Positions 56,349 through 64,000 of a stretch of 64,000 nucleotides of DNA are shown piece after piece; within the stretch, counting starts at the first letter, position 1; each line of letters begins with the position of its first letter. Source of the stretch: Marinitoga sp. 1197 (GTDB lineage Bacteria > Thermotogota > Thermotogae > Petrotogales > Petrotogaceae); contig NZ_AZAY01000025.1 of assembly GCF_001021165.1 (NCBI RefSeq), positions 1-64,000 of the forward strand, written 5' to 3'. The position numbers and the translations under genes were made by a program. The notes beneath the pieces were generated by a model. That model made no database searches. It was given only the letters and a program-made list of their open reading frames with translations, and was not told the origin of the DNA.

Positions 56349-57170
56349 TTATTTGTTTATTTTTAAACCATCAAATGCTGGAATAATATTATGTTTAGAA
56401 TATATATTTTCTAATTCTGAGTGAACAGGATTATGTAAATGAGAAAAATGAGTAACTATAAAATCAGTTTTTTCATTAATGATATTTTCTTTTTCGAATA
56501 CATTTTTTGTTTCTAATATTTCTTCATAACCCATATGAAATTCATATTTTTTGTTAAATCCCATAGTAGCATCTAAAATTACAATATCTAGATATCCGAT
56601 TTTATTTTTTATAAAATTCACACTTTCTTTCAGAAATTTCCCTGTATCTACACCATACAAAATTTTTATTCCGTTTTTTTCTACAATATAATTCAAAGGG
56701 GTTTCATCATAACCTGAAGTATGATATGCTTTTAATGTATATATAATATAACCATTTAAATGTAGAGTTTTAAATGGCTCAACTGACATTAGACTTATTT
56801 TTGGAAGATCAGTATTATTTTTTATGATTGTACCTAAATTATCAGGAACAATTAAGTCTATATGTGGTAAATCATCAAAAGAACCGGAAAATATAGGATT
56901 GCGATATTCAAAGTTTTTAAAAAATAGATGATCAGAATGGCCATGAGTTATTAAAATATGCTTAATTTTAGCCAAATCTTTGCCAAATCTATTAGTTGAT
57001 GCGACTATGTCCGGTCCAAAATCAATTAATATTTCTTCGTCAATTAAAATACTTGATCTTAATCTGATACTTTTTTGACCTTCTTTTCTGGCGTTTTTGC
57101 AATTTTCACATGAACAAAAAGGATTTGGAAAACCTTCTGATGCAGCCGTTCCTAAAAATAAAACTTCCAT
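56349..57170 (-). CDS. PhnP-like MBL-fold metal-dependent hydrolase
   Basis: 273-residue metallo-beta-lactamase fold. The start MEVLFLGTAASEGFPNPFC is followed by the cysteine cluster CSCENCKNARKEG, a zinc site typical of PhnP-like proteins. The metal motif HILITHGHSDHLFF and later VDTGKF and THFSHLHNPVH are the metal ligands. PhnP is a cyclic phosphodiesterase, but no phosphonate genes are near, so the substrate is unknown. Single gene, convergent to malE. Confidence 0.88.
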   Translation of the reverse strand: MEVLFLGTAASEGFPNPFCSCENCKNARKEGQKSIRLRSSILIDEEILIDFGPDIVASTNRFGKDLAKIKHILITHGHSDHLFFKNFEYRNPIFSGSFDDLPHIDLIVPDNLGTIIKNNTDLPKISLMSVEPFKTLHLNGYIIYTLKAYHTSGYDETPLNYIVEKNGIKILYGVDTGKFLKESVNFIKNKIGYLDIVILDATMGFNKKYEFHMGYEEILETKNVFEKENIINEKTDFIVTHFSHLHNPVHSELENIYSKHNIIPAFDGLKINK

Positions 57171-57271
57171 AGCCTTTCCCCCTTGAAGATTAGTTTTCTT
57201 TAATTATACCATATTTGCTCCATAAATACACACCTAGCGGTGGGCAATTTTTGGATATATTAAAAGATGTA

Positions 57272-57301
57272 TTGTCATTTATAGCAATATTGTGGTAAAA
57301 T
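57272..57301 (+). promoter_or_regulatory. promoter of YfcE-like gene
   Basis: TTGTCA, 18-nt spacer, TAAAAT, with a TG extension. 41 nt before the start codon. Confidence 0.6.
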
Positions 57302-57342
57302 ATACAATGTAAATAATAACTTTAATTTTGTGGAGGTAAAAT

Positions 57343-57894
57343 ATGAAATTAGCTATAATTAGTGATACACACGGTTCAATATTTTATTTTGAAAAAGCTT
57401 TAAAATATATAAAAGAAGCTGATAGATTGATACATCTTGGGGACTTTTTATATCATGGCCCGAGAAATTCGTTGCCAGAGGGTTATGAGCCAATGGAACT
57501 TGCGAATAGATTAACAACATTTTCTAAACGAACATTTGTAACCGGGAATTGTGATTCGCCAATAGATTTAAAATTGTTAAATATACCGGAATCAATACCC
57601 TATGTAATTGAAAGTTATGGTCCATTTAATTTTTTCTTCACTCATGGCTGGGATCCTGATTTAGAAGATTCGATATTATTGGCAAAAAAATATAATTGTC
57701 AATATTTGATTCATGGTCATACACATATTCCAAGATTTGATAAGGTTGATAATATTGTTGTAATAAATCCGGGAAGTATGTCTACTCCAAAGGAAAACTC
57801 GCCTAATAGTATTTTATTGGTTGAAGTAGATATGGATTCCATAGAATTTAAATTTATAGATATTTTAAAAGATATTGTCTATATGGAATATTAG
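57343..57894 (+). CDS. YfcE/MJ0936-type phosphodiesterase
   Basis: 183-residue calcineurin-like phosphoesterase. All metal motifs are in order: ISDTHGS (Asp8, His10), HLGDFLYHG, TGNCDSP, FFTHGWD and IHGHTHIPRF. It is cytoplasmic and acts on small phosphodiesters in characterised relatives. It is 87 nt before the nucleotidase gene. Confidence 0.93.
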   Translation: MKLAIISDTHGSIFYFEKALKYIKEADRLIHLGDFLYHGPRNSLPEGYEPMELANRLTTFSKRTFVTGNCDSPIDLKLLNIPESIPYVIESYGPFNFFFTHGWDPDLEDSILLAKKYNCQYLIHGHTHIPRFDKVDNIVVINPGSMSTPKENSPNSILLVEVDMDSIEFKFIDILKDIVYMEY

Positions 57895-57981
57895 TATGTA
57901 TTTTTAAAAATTTGATGTACATTTTTTTGTAAAAAGTAGTATAATAGTATTTATCAATATAACAAAGCAGGGGGTGTATGT

Positions 57982-59763
57982 ATGAGAAAGTTTCTTATTC
58001 TTTTAAGTATTTTAATTATTAGTTTGACTATTTTTGCAGAAGAAGTAAATCTGGTTATTCTTCATACCAGTGATTTACATGGAAATATATTTCCTGTAAA
58101 TTATGCAACAAATAAGCCTTATTATGTAGGGTTGGGAAGAGTTTCAACATTTTATAAAATGGAAAAAGAGAAAAATCCAAATGTCTTTTTGATTGACACA
58201 GGTGATTTAATCCAAGGGACGCCTTTAGAATATTATCATGCGAGAATAGATAATGGTCCTGTTGATCCAATGGTTAAAGTCATGAACCATATGGGATATC
58301 TTGCTTCAATTATAGGAAACCATGAATTTAATTATGGTAAGAAAGTTTTAAATAAAGCAATATCAGAAGCAACATTTCCGTTCTTAAGTGCTAATATAGT
58401 AGATAAAGATACAGGGAAACCAGTGTTTAAACCATATATGGTTTTCGATTATAAAGGTATTAAAATAGGTATTCTGGGGTTAACTACAAAATATATTCCA
58501 AATTGGGAAGATCCGAAAAATATCAGAAATCTTGATTTTTATGATCCAGTTGAGGTTGCAAAAAAATATGTAAAAATATTAAGAGAAAAAGAAAAAGTTG
58601 ATGTTTTAATAGTAGGTTATCATGGAGGATTTGAAAGGGATTTAAATACTGGAAAACCAACTGAAGAATTAACTGGTGAAAATCAAGGATATCAGCTGTT
58701 AACAGAAGTTCCAGGAATAGATGTTTTGCTGACAGGACACCAACATAGAGCAATTTCAGGAGTTTATAATGGTGTTGCAGTATCTATGCCAAAAAATTGG
58801 GGTAAAATGGTTGGAAGAATAGAATTAACTCTTGATAACTCAGATGGAAAATGGAAAATAGTTTCAAAGAAATCTGAATTGTTAAATTCTAAAACTGTAG
58901 AATCAGACAAAGAAGTTTTAGATTTAGTTCAGGATTATGAAGATAAAGTTCAAAAATGGTTGGATCAACCAGTTGGAACTGCAAAAGGCGATTTTTATGT
59001 TTACGATCCTTTAAAAACAAGATTAGCAGATAATGCACTTATAGAATTTGTAAACAGAGTACAACAAACTTATTCTGGAGTAAAGATTTCTTCAACTGCA
59101 TTGTTTAATAATGATATAAAAGGATGGAAATCTGGCCCTGTTACTTTAAGAGATATAAATGGAGTTTATATTTATCCAAATACTTTAAAAGTATTGAAAG
59201 TTACAGGTAAAGATATAAAAGATGCAATAGAGAGAAGTGCGGACTATTTTGTATTAAAAGATGGAAAGGTTGAAGTAAATAAATCATGGGTTGATCCTAA
59301 ACCTCAACATTATAATTATGATATGTGGGAAGGTATAAGATATATTATAGATGTTAATAAACCTGTTGGAGAAAGAGTAGTATGGCTTGAGTATGAAGGA
59401 AAACCAGTTGAAATGAATAAAGAATATGAAATTGTATTGAATAATTATAGAGCTGGTGGCGGTGGAGGATATTCCATGTTTAAAGGAAAACCAGTTGTAA
59501 AAGAAGTAATGATGGAAGTTTCAGAATTAATGGCTGATTATATAATGGAACATAAAGTTATAGAAGCTAAAGTGGATAATAATTGGTATGTTGCAACAGA
59601 TATTATGTATAATGTAAAATCAGGAGATACTTTGTTTAAATTAGGAAGAATGTACAATGTAAATCCTTATGCAATAGCAAAATGGAATAATATCGAAAAT
59701 CCAGATTTAATTTATATTGGACAAAAATTAGTAATATATAAACCAGCAATTTCTGATAATTAA
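57982..59763 (+). CDS. secreted 5'-nucleotidase/2',3'-cyclic phosphodiesterase with C-terminal LysM
   Basis: 593 residues of the UshA family. Signal peptide MRKFLILLSILIISLTIFAE. The metallophosphoesterase domain has ILHTSDLHGNIFP, LIDTGDLIQGT, IIGNHEFNYG and LTGHQHRAI. The C-terminal nucleotidase domain contains the GVYIYPNTLKVLKVTGKDIK and YEIVLNNYRAGGGGGY blocks. The last about 50 residues are one LysM repeat (YNVKSGDTLFKLGRMYNVNP, then NPDLIYIGQKLVI), unusual for UshA and expected to bind peptidoglycan. GGGGGTG precedes the ATG. Confidence 0.93.
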   Translation: MRKFLILLSILIISLTIFAEEVNLVILHTSDLHGNIFPVNYATNKPYYVGLGRVSTFYKMEKEKNPNVFLIDTGDLIQGTPLEYYHARIDNGPVDPMVKVMNHMGYLASIIGNHEFNYGKKVLNKAISEATFPFLSANIVDKDTGKPVFKPYMVFDYKGIKIGILGLTTKYIPNWEDPKNIRNLDFYDPVEVAKKYVKILREKEKVDVLIVGYHGGFERDLNTGKPTEELTGENQGYQLLTEVPGIDVLLTGHQHRAISGVYNGVAVSMPKNWGKMVGRIELTLDNSDGKWKIVSKKSELLNSKTVESDKEVLDLVQDYEDKVQKWLDQPVGTAKGDFYVYDPLKTRLADNALIEFVNRVQQTYSGVKISSTALFNNDIKGWKSGPVTLRDINGVYIYPNTLKVLKVTGKDIKDAIERSADYFVLKDGKVEVNKSWVDPKPQHYNYDMWEGIRYIIDVNKPVGERVVWLEYEGKPVEMNKEYEIVLNNYRAGGGGGYSMFKGKPVVKEVMMEVSELMADYIMEHKVIEAKVDNNWYVATDIMYNVKSGDTLFKLGRMYNVNPYAIAKWNNIENPDLIYIGQKLVIYKPAISDN

Positions 59764-59796
59764 AAAAACAGCCCCTTCAAGGGGTTGTTTTTTTAG
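59762..59796. terminator. bidirectional terminator after the nucleotidase gene
   Basis: AACAGCCCC / GGGGTTGTT stem with one G-U pair and a TTCAA loop, flanked by A and T runs. It serves the minus-strand helicase as well. Confidence 0.88.
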
Positions 59797-59808
59797 TCTG
59801 GTGTTTGC

Positions 59809-61788
59809 TTATTCTTCATATCCAATTTTCCAGTATTCAACAAGGTGTTCAGGAATTTTATCGGTAAAATCAGGAAGTTTTTGTCTCATATAAAATGAGT
59901 TACCATAATATGGTTTTGCTGTTCCTGTTAATTGTTTAACTATATATAATTCATCTTTTGCTCTGGTTACCGCGACATAAAATAACCTTTCTTCTTCATC
60001 AAGTTTTTTATCTTTTAACGCCATGCCATTTGGGAAGTCTCCAGGATTAACAGAAATTATTATTACTACTTTCCATTCGAGACCTTTAGCGCCATGTACT
60101 GTTGTTAATGTTATCTTTTCTGTTTTTTTATCTTTATCAGCATTCTGAATTTCAATGTTTTCGCTTAATGCAAGTTCTTCGAGAAATTTATCAAGAGTTT
60201 CATATCTTGAAGCAATTTCTGATAATCTTTCTATGTCAAGTTTTCTTGAATAAGCATCTTTAAAATTAAGCTCTAAATATTCTCTATAAAATTCAAAATA
60301 AATATAATCGATTAAATCCTGGGGATTTTCTGTTTCATTTTCATATAAATATAATATTATATCTTTTAATTTTGGATACTTTTTAAGATTGATATTCTCA
60401 AATGCATCATATGGTGTTGTATATTCCATCAGGTTAGAATAAAAACTATTTGTTATTTTTGATACAGTTTTTTGCCCAATCCCGGGAAATAATTTTAAAG
60501 TTCTTGACCATGAAATATTGTCAAATGGATTATTTGTTATTTTTAAAAATGCTAGTATATCTTTTATATGTCTTGTTTCGATAAATCTCTTTCCTGATAA
60601 TAATTTATATGCTATTTTATTAGCATCTAATTTTTGTTGCAATGCCATAGAAAGACTATGGGATCTATATAAAATAGCTATTTCATCTGGAGAAATACCT
60701 TCATTAAATTTATTTTCAATTAATTGAACAACGAAATCAGATTGTTCCAATTCATCATAAGTTTTTACGATTTTTGGTTTTATATTATATGAAGATCTAT
60801 ATGGTTTTAATTTTTTTGGAATTGAATGTGTGGGAATTAAATAATTTTCAAGATTTACAATTTCTGGAACACTTCTATAATTTGTTTGAATTTTAAATAG
60901 TTTTACATTTTCATGATTCGTGAAATCATCAACATTTTCAAATCTTGACCCTCTAAATGAATAAATACTTTGAGAGTCGTCACCAACTGCTATTAAATTT
61001 TTATGAACACTGGATAGAAACTCTACAATTCTCAGTTGAACTAAACTTGTATCCTGAAATTCATCTACCAATACCCATTTAAACTTTGAAGCTATATGGT
61101 TTCGAATATCTTCATTTGTTTCTAATAAGTGCAATGTATTTATTAACATATCATCATAATCCATTGCGTTGATTTTTTGTTTTAATTCAATATATTTCAT
61201 GTATATTTTCTCAATATCATTTTCGAAATTTATCAGATACGAAGCGATATCTAAAATTGCTTCTCTTATAGATTTTAATGTATTAGCAGCATAACCTATA
61301 ATTTTTAATATAACGCCTTCATTTGGAATTTGTTTTGCTTCTTCTTTGGATAAATGTTCTTTATATTCATTTTTAGCTATTCTCATTAAATCCTTTGAAT
61401 CTTCAGAATCAAGAATAGAAAAATTATTTTCATAACCTATTATTTTCGAATATCTTCTTAAAATTATATTGCATATATGATGAAATGTTCCAGCTGTCAA
61501 TGATGAAGTGTCTACATTTGTTACATTTCTAACTCTTTCTATCATTTCTTTTGCTGAAGCTCTTGTGAATGTGACTAATAATATATTTTCTGGTCTGATT
61601 CCTTGAGATAATAAATATGCAATTTTATAAGTAATAACCCGGGTTTTTCCGGAACCCGGGCCTGCAATTATTAATGTTCGGCCATTTGAATTAATAACAG
61701 CATCCAATTGTTCGTCATCAAGTTCTTCTTTAAAAAATTCTGGAATAATGTATTCAGTTTTTTTTAAATTAAAAATTTTTTCTTTCAT
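59809..61788 (-). CDS. UvrD/Rep/PcrA family DNA helicase
   Basis: 659-residue superfamily 1A helicase for repair and recombination. Motifs in order: Q motif DDEQLDAV, I AGPGSGKTRVITYKI, II VDEFQDTS, III GDDSQSIYSFRGS, IV TNYRSVPEIV, V TTVHGAKGLEWKV and VI EEERLFYVAVTRAKDEL. The length is slightly short of PcrA (about 720) and lacks its C-terminal extension. It is 15 nt after rpoD. Confidence 0.94.
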   Translation of the reverse strand: MKEKIFNLKKTEYIIPEFFKEELDDEQLDAVINSNGRTLIIAGPGSGKTRVITYKIAYLLSQGIRPENILLVTFTRASAKEMIERVRNVTNVDTSSLTAGTFHHICNIILRRYSKIIGYENNFSILDSEDSKDLMRIAKNEYKEHLSKEEAKQIPNEGVILKIIGYAANTLKSIREAILDIASYLINFENDIEKIYMKYIELKQKINAMDYDDMLINTLHLLETNEDIRNHIASKFKWVLVDEFQDTSLVQLRIVEFLSSVHKNLIAVGDDSQSIYSFRGSRFENVDDFTNHENVKLFKIQTNYRSVPEIVNLENYLIPTHSIPKKLKPYRSSYNIKPKIVKTYDELEQSDFVVQLIENKFNEGISPDEIAILYRSHSLSMALQQKLDANKIAYKLLSGKRFIETRHIKDILAFLKITNNPFDNISWSRTLKLFPGIGQKTVSKITNSFYSNLMEYTTPYDAFENINLKKYPKLKDIILYLYENETENPQDLIDYIYFEFYREYLELNFKDAYSRKLDIERLSEIASRYETLDKFLEELALSENIEIQNADKDKKTEKITLTTVHGAKGLEWKVVIIISVNPGDFPNGMALKDKKLDEEERLFYVAVTRAKDELYIVKQLTGTAKPYYGNSFYMRQKLPDFTDKIPEHLVEYWKIGYEE

Positions 61789-61802
61789 AAATATTCCCCC
61801 AG

Positions 61803-63065
61803 TTATAATTCTTTTCCAAGCATTGAGCTTAATTCTTTAAGTTGAGCACTTCTGCTGGGGTGTCTTAATTTTCTTAAAGCTTTAACTTCTATTTGTCTAA
61901 TTCTTTCTCTTGTTACGTTAAAATATTGACCTACTTCTTCAAGTGTTTTTACTTTTCCATCAAGTAGTCCATATCTCATCTTTAATACCATTGCTTCTCT
62001 TGGTTGTAATGTGTCCAATATTTTTTCTAATTCTTCTCTTAATAGCATTTTCATTGCAACTTCAGATGGTTTATCAAGTGAATCATCGGCTATGAAATCA
62101 CCTATTGTAGAATCATCTTCGTCAGAAGAGCCTAAAGGTGAGTCTGCAGATATAGTTTCTCTTGCTGTTAATAATATTTCATTAACTTTTTCAACTGGTT
62201 TGCCGGTTAATTCTGCAAGTTTTTCAGGTGAAGGGTATTCGCCATACTCCTGCAAATATTCCCTTATTATTTTATTGAATTTATTAATTGTTTCAACCAT
62301 ATGTACAGGTATTCTTATAGTTCTTGCCTGGTCAGCAATTGCACGTGTAATAGCTTGTCTTATCCACCATGTAGCATATGTACTAAATTTAAACCCTTTT
62401 TTATAATCAAATTTATTAACGGCTTTAATCAGTCCGATATTTCCTTCTTGAATTAAATCAAGAAACGATAAACCTCTACCAACGTATTTCTTTGCAATGG
62501 ATATAACAAGTCTTAAATTAGCTCTTATTAATTCATCTCTTGCTTTTTTATTCCCTTCATGAGCTCTTTTAGCTAATCTTCTTTCTCTTTGTGGTGTTAA
62601 TAATTTAATTTTTCCAATTTCTTTCAAATAAACTTTTATGGGATCTTTTAAAGACATATTATCAAATACTTGAGTTACACCATCTTCTAAATAGTCCATT
62701 AATTCTATGGTAGCAGTACCTTCAGATTCTATTATTTCTTCAATTTCATGAATACTATTTTCGTCTAATTGAGAACCGTCATCTACAACGATACCTTCTT
62801 TTTCTAAAGATTCATACACTTTTTCTATTAATTCTGTATCTAATTCAGATGGAAGAGTTTTATCAATGTCTTCATATGTTAATATCATATTATTCTTTTT
62901 TGCTTTTTTTACTAACTCTTTTATAATTTTTTCAAATGGTTTAGGTGGTTTATAACTTTTTCTTTTTTTCTTTTTCACTTCAACATATTCCTGTGATTTA
63001 TCAATATTTCCAATTTCCAAATCTCCTATATCTTTTATAGCCTTCATTAAATCTTTATCTGCCAT
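61803..63065 (-). CDS. rpoD: primary sigma factor RpoD (SigA)
   Basis: 420 residues. A Lys-rich N-terminal region is followed by region 1.2 ([21 protein letters not shown]), region 2 ([36 protein letters not shown]), region 3 ([16 protein letters not shown]) and region 4 ([20 protein letters not shown]). It sits in the usual dnaG-rpoD operon, and the start overlaps the dnaG stop as TAATG. The -10 words TATAAT and TAAAAT in the window match its expected specificity. Confidence 0.97.
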   Translation of the reverse strand: MADKDLMKAIKDIGDLEIGNIDKSQEYVEVKKKKRKSYKPPKPFEKIIKELVKKAKKNNMILTYEDIDKTLPSELDTELIEKVYESLEKEGIVVDDGSQLDENSIHEIEEIIESEGTATIELMDYLEDGVTQVFDNMSLKDPIKVYLKEIGKIKLLTPQRERRLAKRAHEGNKKARDELIRANLRLVISIAKKYVGRGLSFLDLIQEGNIGLIKAVNKFDYKKGFKFSTYATWWIRQAITRAIADQARTIRIPVHMVETINKFNKIIREYLQEYGEYPSPEKLAELTGKPVEKVNEILLTARETISADSPLGSSDEDDSTIGDFIADDSLDKPSEVAMKMLLREELEKILDTLQPREAMVLKMRYGLLDGKVKTLEEVGQYFNVTRERIRQIEVKALRKLRHPSRSAQLKELSSMLGKEL

Positions 63066-64000
63066 TAAAAAACACCTCCTCGCTTTTTAAGGCTAGCGAG
63101 TATCTCGAATATTTCTCTCATTAAATCTTTTTTTTCAGTTAGATCTGTAGTAGCATTTAATTTTTTTCTCAATTTTTTTATTTGTTTTTCTTTTCTAATT
63201 TTATCTACTGATTGTATTAGACTTAAAAAAATACTTTCAGGTTCTAATTCATAATCAAAATTCCATACAAGTTTTATTAAATCTATTAAATCTTCGCTAC
63301 CATTTTCCAAAATTTCAGATAAATCGTAGCCACTTTCAATTAGTTCGAAAAACTCTTTTCCTAAAGTTTCAAAATCTTTTGATGATAATTTTTCTTTTAT
63401 TTTTTCTCTAAATCTTTTATGTTTAATCCATAACCATATTAATTGCTTATCTAATTCTCCAGCTTTTTTGGAATAAGCATCAGATATATTTTCATCTTTT
63501 GGTGTATATGGTATGATTTTTCTATTCAATTTTTTATATTTTATTATATTTTCAATAGCTTTTTTTATATTGTTTTCTGGTTTTAAAAGAATTAATGAAA
63601 TTCTTTTAATAAACGTATCCAGAATAACAGCATGTTTTGATTTTTGAAATTTAAGATACCATTCAGCCATTTTTTCAAGATATTGTTCTATACCAAATTC
63701 ATCGTTTATGTTATATTTATCTTTGTAATATTCAGGAATAAAATCATAAAATTTTTTTGATTTTTCTAAGGCATTTAACACCCCAGTTTCTCCGGATTTC
63801 TTTATTAATTCATCTGGATCTTTTGCATGATATTGAGAAATTGCGACTTGAAAACCATAGGATAATAGATAATCCAATGATCTTAAAGTAGCTTTTTGCC
63901 CAGCTTCATCCATGTCAAACATTGTAATTATTTTGTCTGTTAATTTTATAAGTTTTTTTGCATGATTTGCTGTAAAAGCTGAACCTAAAATAGCAATGGA
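63065..64000 (-). CDS. dnaG: DNA primase DnaG (C-terminal part, 5' end outside the window)
   Basis: Primer synthesis at the replication fork. Translation continues without stop to the window edge: [19 protein letters not shown] precedes [18 protein letters not shown], the TOPRIM metal motif (usual form FDGDxAG; here Met replaces Gly), then [11 protein letters not shown]. The C-terminal helicase-binding part is helical and Lys/Glu-rich. The ATG inside the frame (63922) is internal, not the start. It overlaps rpoD by 1 nt. Confidence 0.93.
   Translation of the reverse strand, partial: SIAILGSAFTANHAKKLIKLTDKIITMFDMDEAGQKATLRSLDYLLSYGFQVAISQYHAKDPDELIKKSGETGVLNALEKSKKFYDFIPEYYKDKYNINDEFGIEQYLEKMAEWYLKFQKSKHAVILDTFIKRISLILLKPENNIKKAIENIIKYKKLNRKIIPYTPKDENISDAYSKKAGELDKQLIWLWIKHKRFREKIKEKLSSKDFETLGKEFFELIESGYDLSEILENGSEDLIDLIKLVWNFDYELEPESIFLSLIQSVDKIRKEKQIKKLRKKLNATTDLTEKKDLMREIFEILASLKKRGGVF

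Overview
The window is a compact, very AT-rich bacterial chromosome segment from a member of the Thermotogota, most likely a Marinitoga/Petrotoga-like genus. The evidence is a homologue of the T. maritima SPOUT methyltransferase Tm1570 next to trmD, a short DnaE that lacks a PHP active site, the SRP/S16/KH/RimM/TrmD/L19/LepB order, flagellar genes, a MalE-type binding protein, and many extended -10 (TGATATAAT) promoters and GTG/TTG starts. The genus is inferred from gene content, not from a search. I see no insertion sequence, prophage or CRISPR array, and almost all genes are housekeeping.

Layout: (1) 76-1518, a lone lipoprotein on the minus strand. (2) 1975-7044, an ffh-rpsP-khpA-rimM-trmD-Tm1570-rplS-lepB operon, followed by a minus-strand tRNA-Ser. 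(3) 7205-9980, rsmG, a lipoate-ligase-family gene and a PLP decarboxylase. (4) 9981-10699, a gene-free stretch with two related, oppositely oriented, about 200-bp fold-back elements. (5) 10700-16587, rsmB, asparaginase, an AI-2E family protein, a TPR membrane protein, a YdjM-like protein and tsaB. (6) 16626-27974 on the minus strand, tal, a degenerate ABC-like pair, pheST, then flgM-flgN-flgK-flgL-fliW-csrA. (7) 28049-34804, a secreted protein, RNase G, a PfkB-like protein, an esterase and two tandem flagellins. (8) yajC-secD-secF on the minus strand. (9) 37777-43755, a ZapB-like/ZapA-like pair, murI, rapZ, whiA, nrdR, greA, lysS and rpmB. (10) 44012-48427, short dnaE, rimP-nusA and a divergent Fur-family gene. 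(11) 48543-54910, engB-lon on the minus strand, then a WecG/TagA/CpsF glycosyltransferase, DUF1622, dprA and an LPP20/FlgT-like lipoprotein. (12) 55059-59763, malE, a PhnP-like hydrolase, a YfcE-like phosphoesterase and a 5'-nucleotidase with a C-terminal LysM. (13) 59809-64000 on the minus strand, dnaG (partial)-rpoD-UvrD-like helicase.

The most coherent regulatory story is flagellar. FlgM (anti-sigma-28), two sigma-28-type flagellin promoters, CsrA, and a FliW made of two fused FliW domains all lie in the window. Both flagellin leaders place the Shine-Dalgarno GGA in a small hairpin loop, the shape of a CsrA site. A terminator-like hairpin lies inside the start of flgN, and an upstream segment in flgM repeats one arm, which would permit an antiterminator. 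The most unusual non-coding signal is the pair of fold-back elements at 10107-10595, whose arms differ between copies while pairing within each copy is kept.
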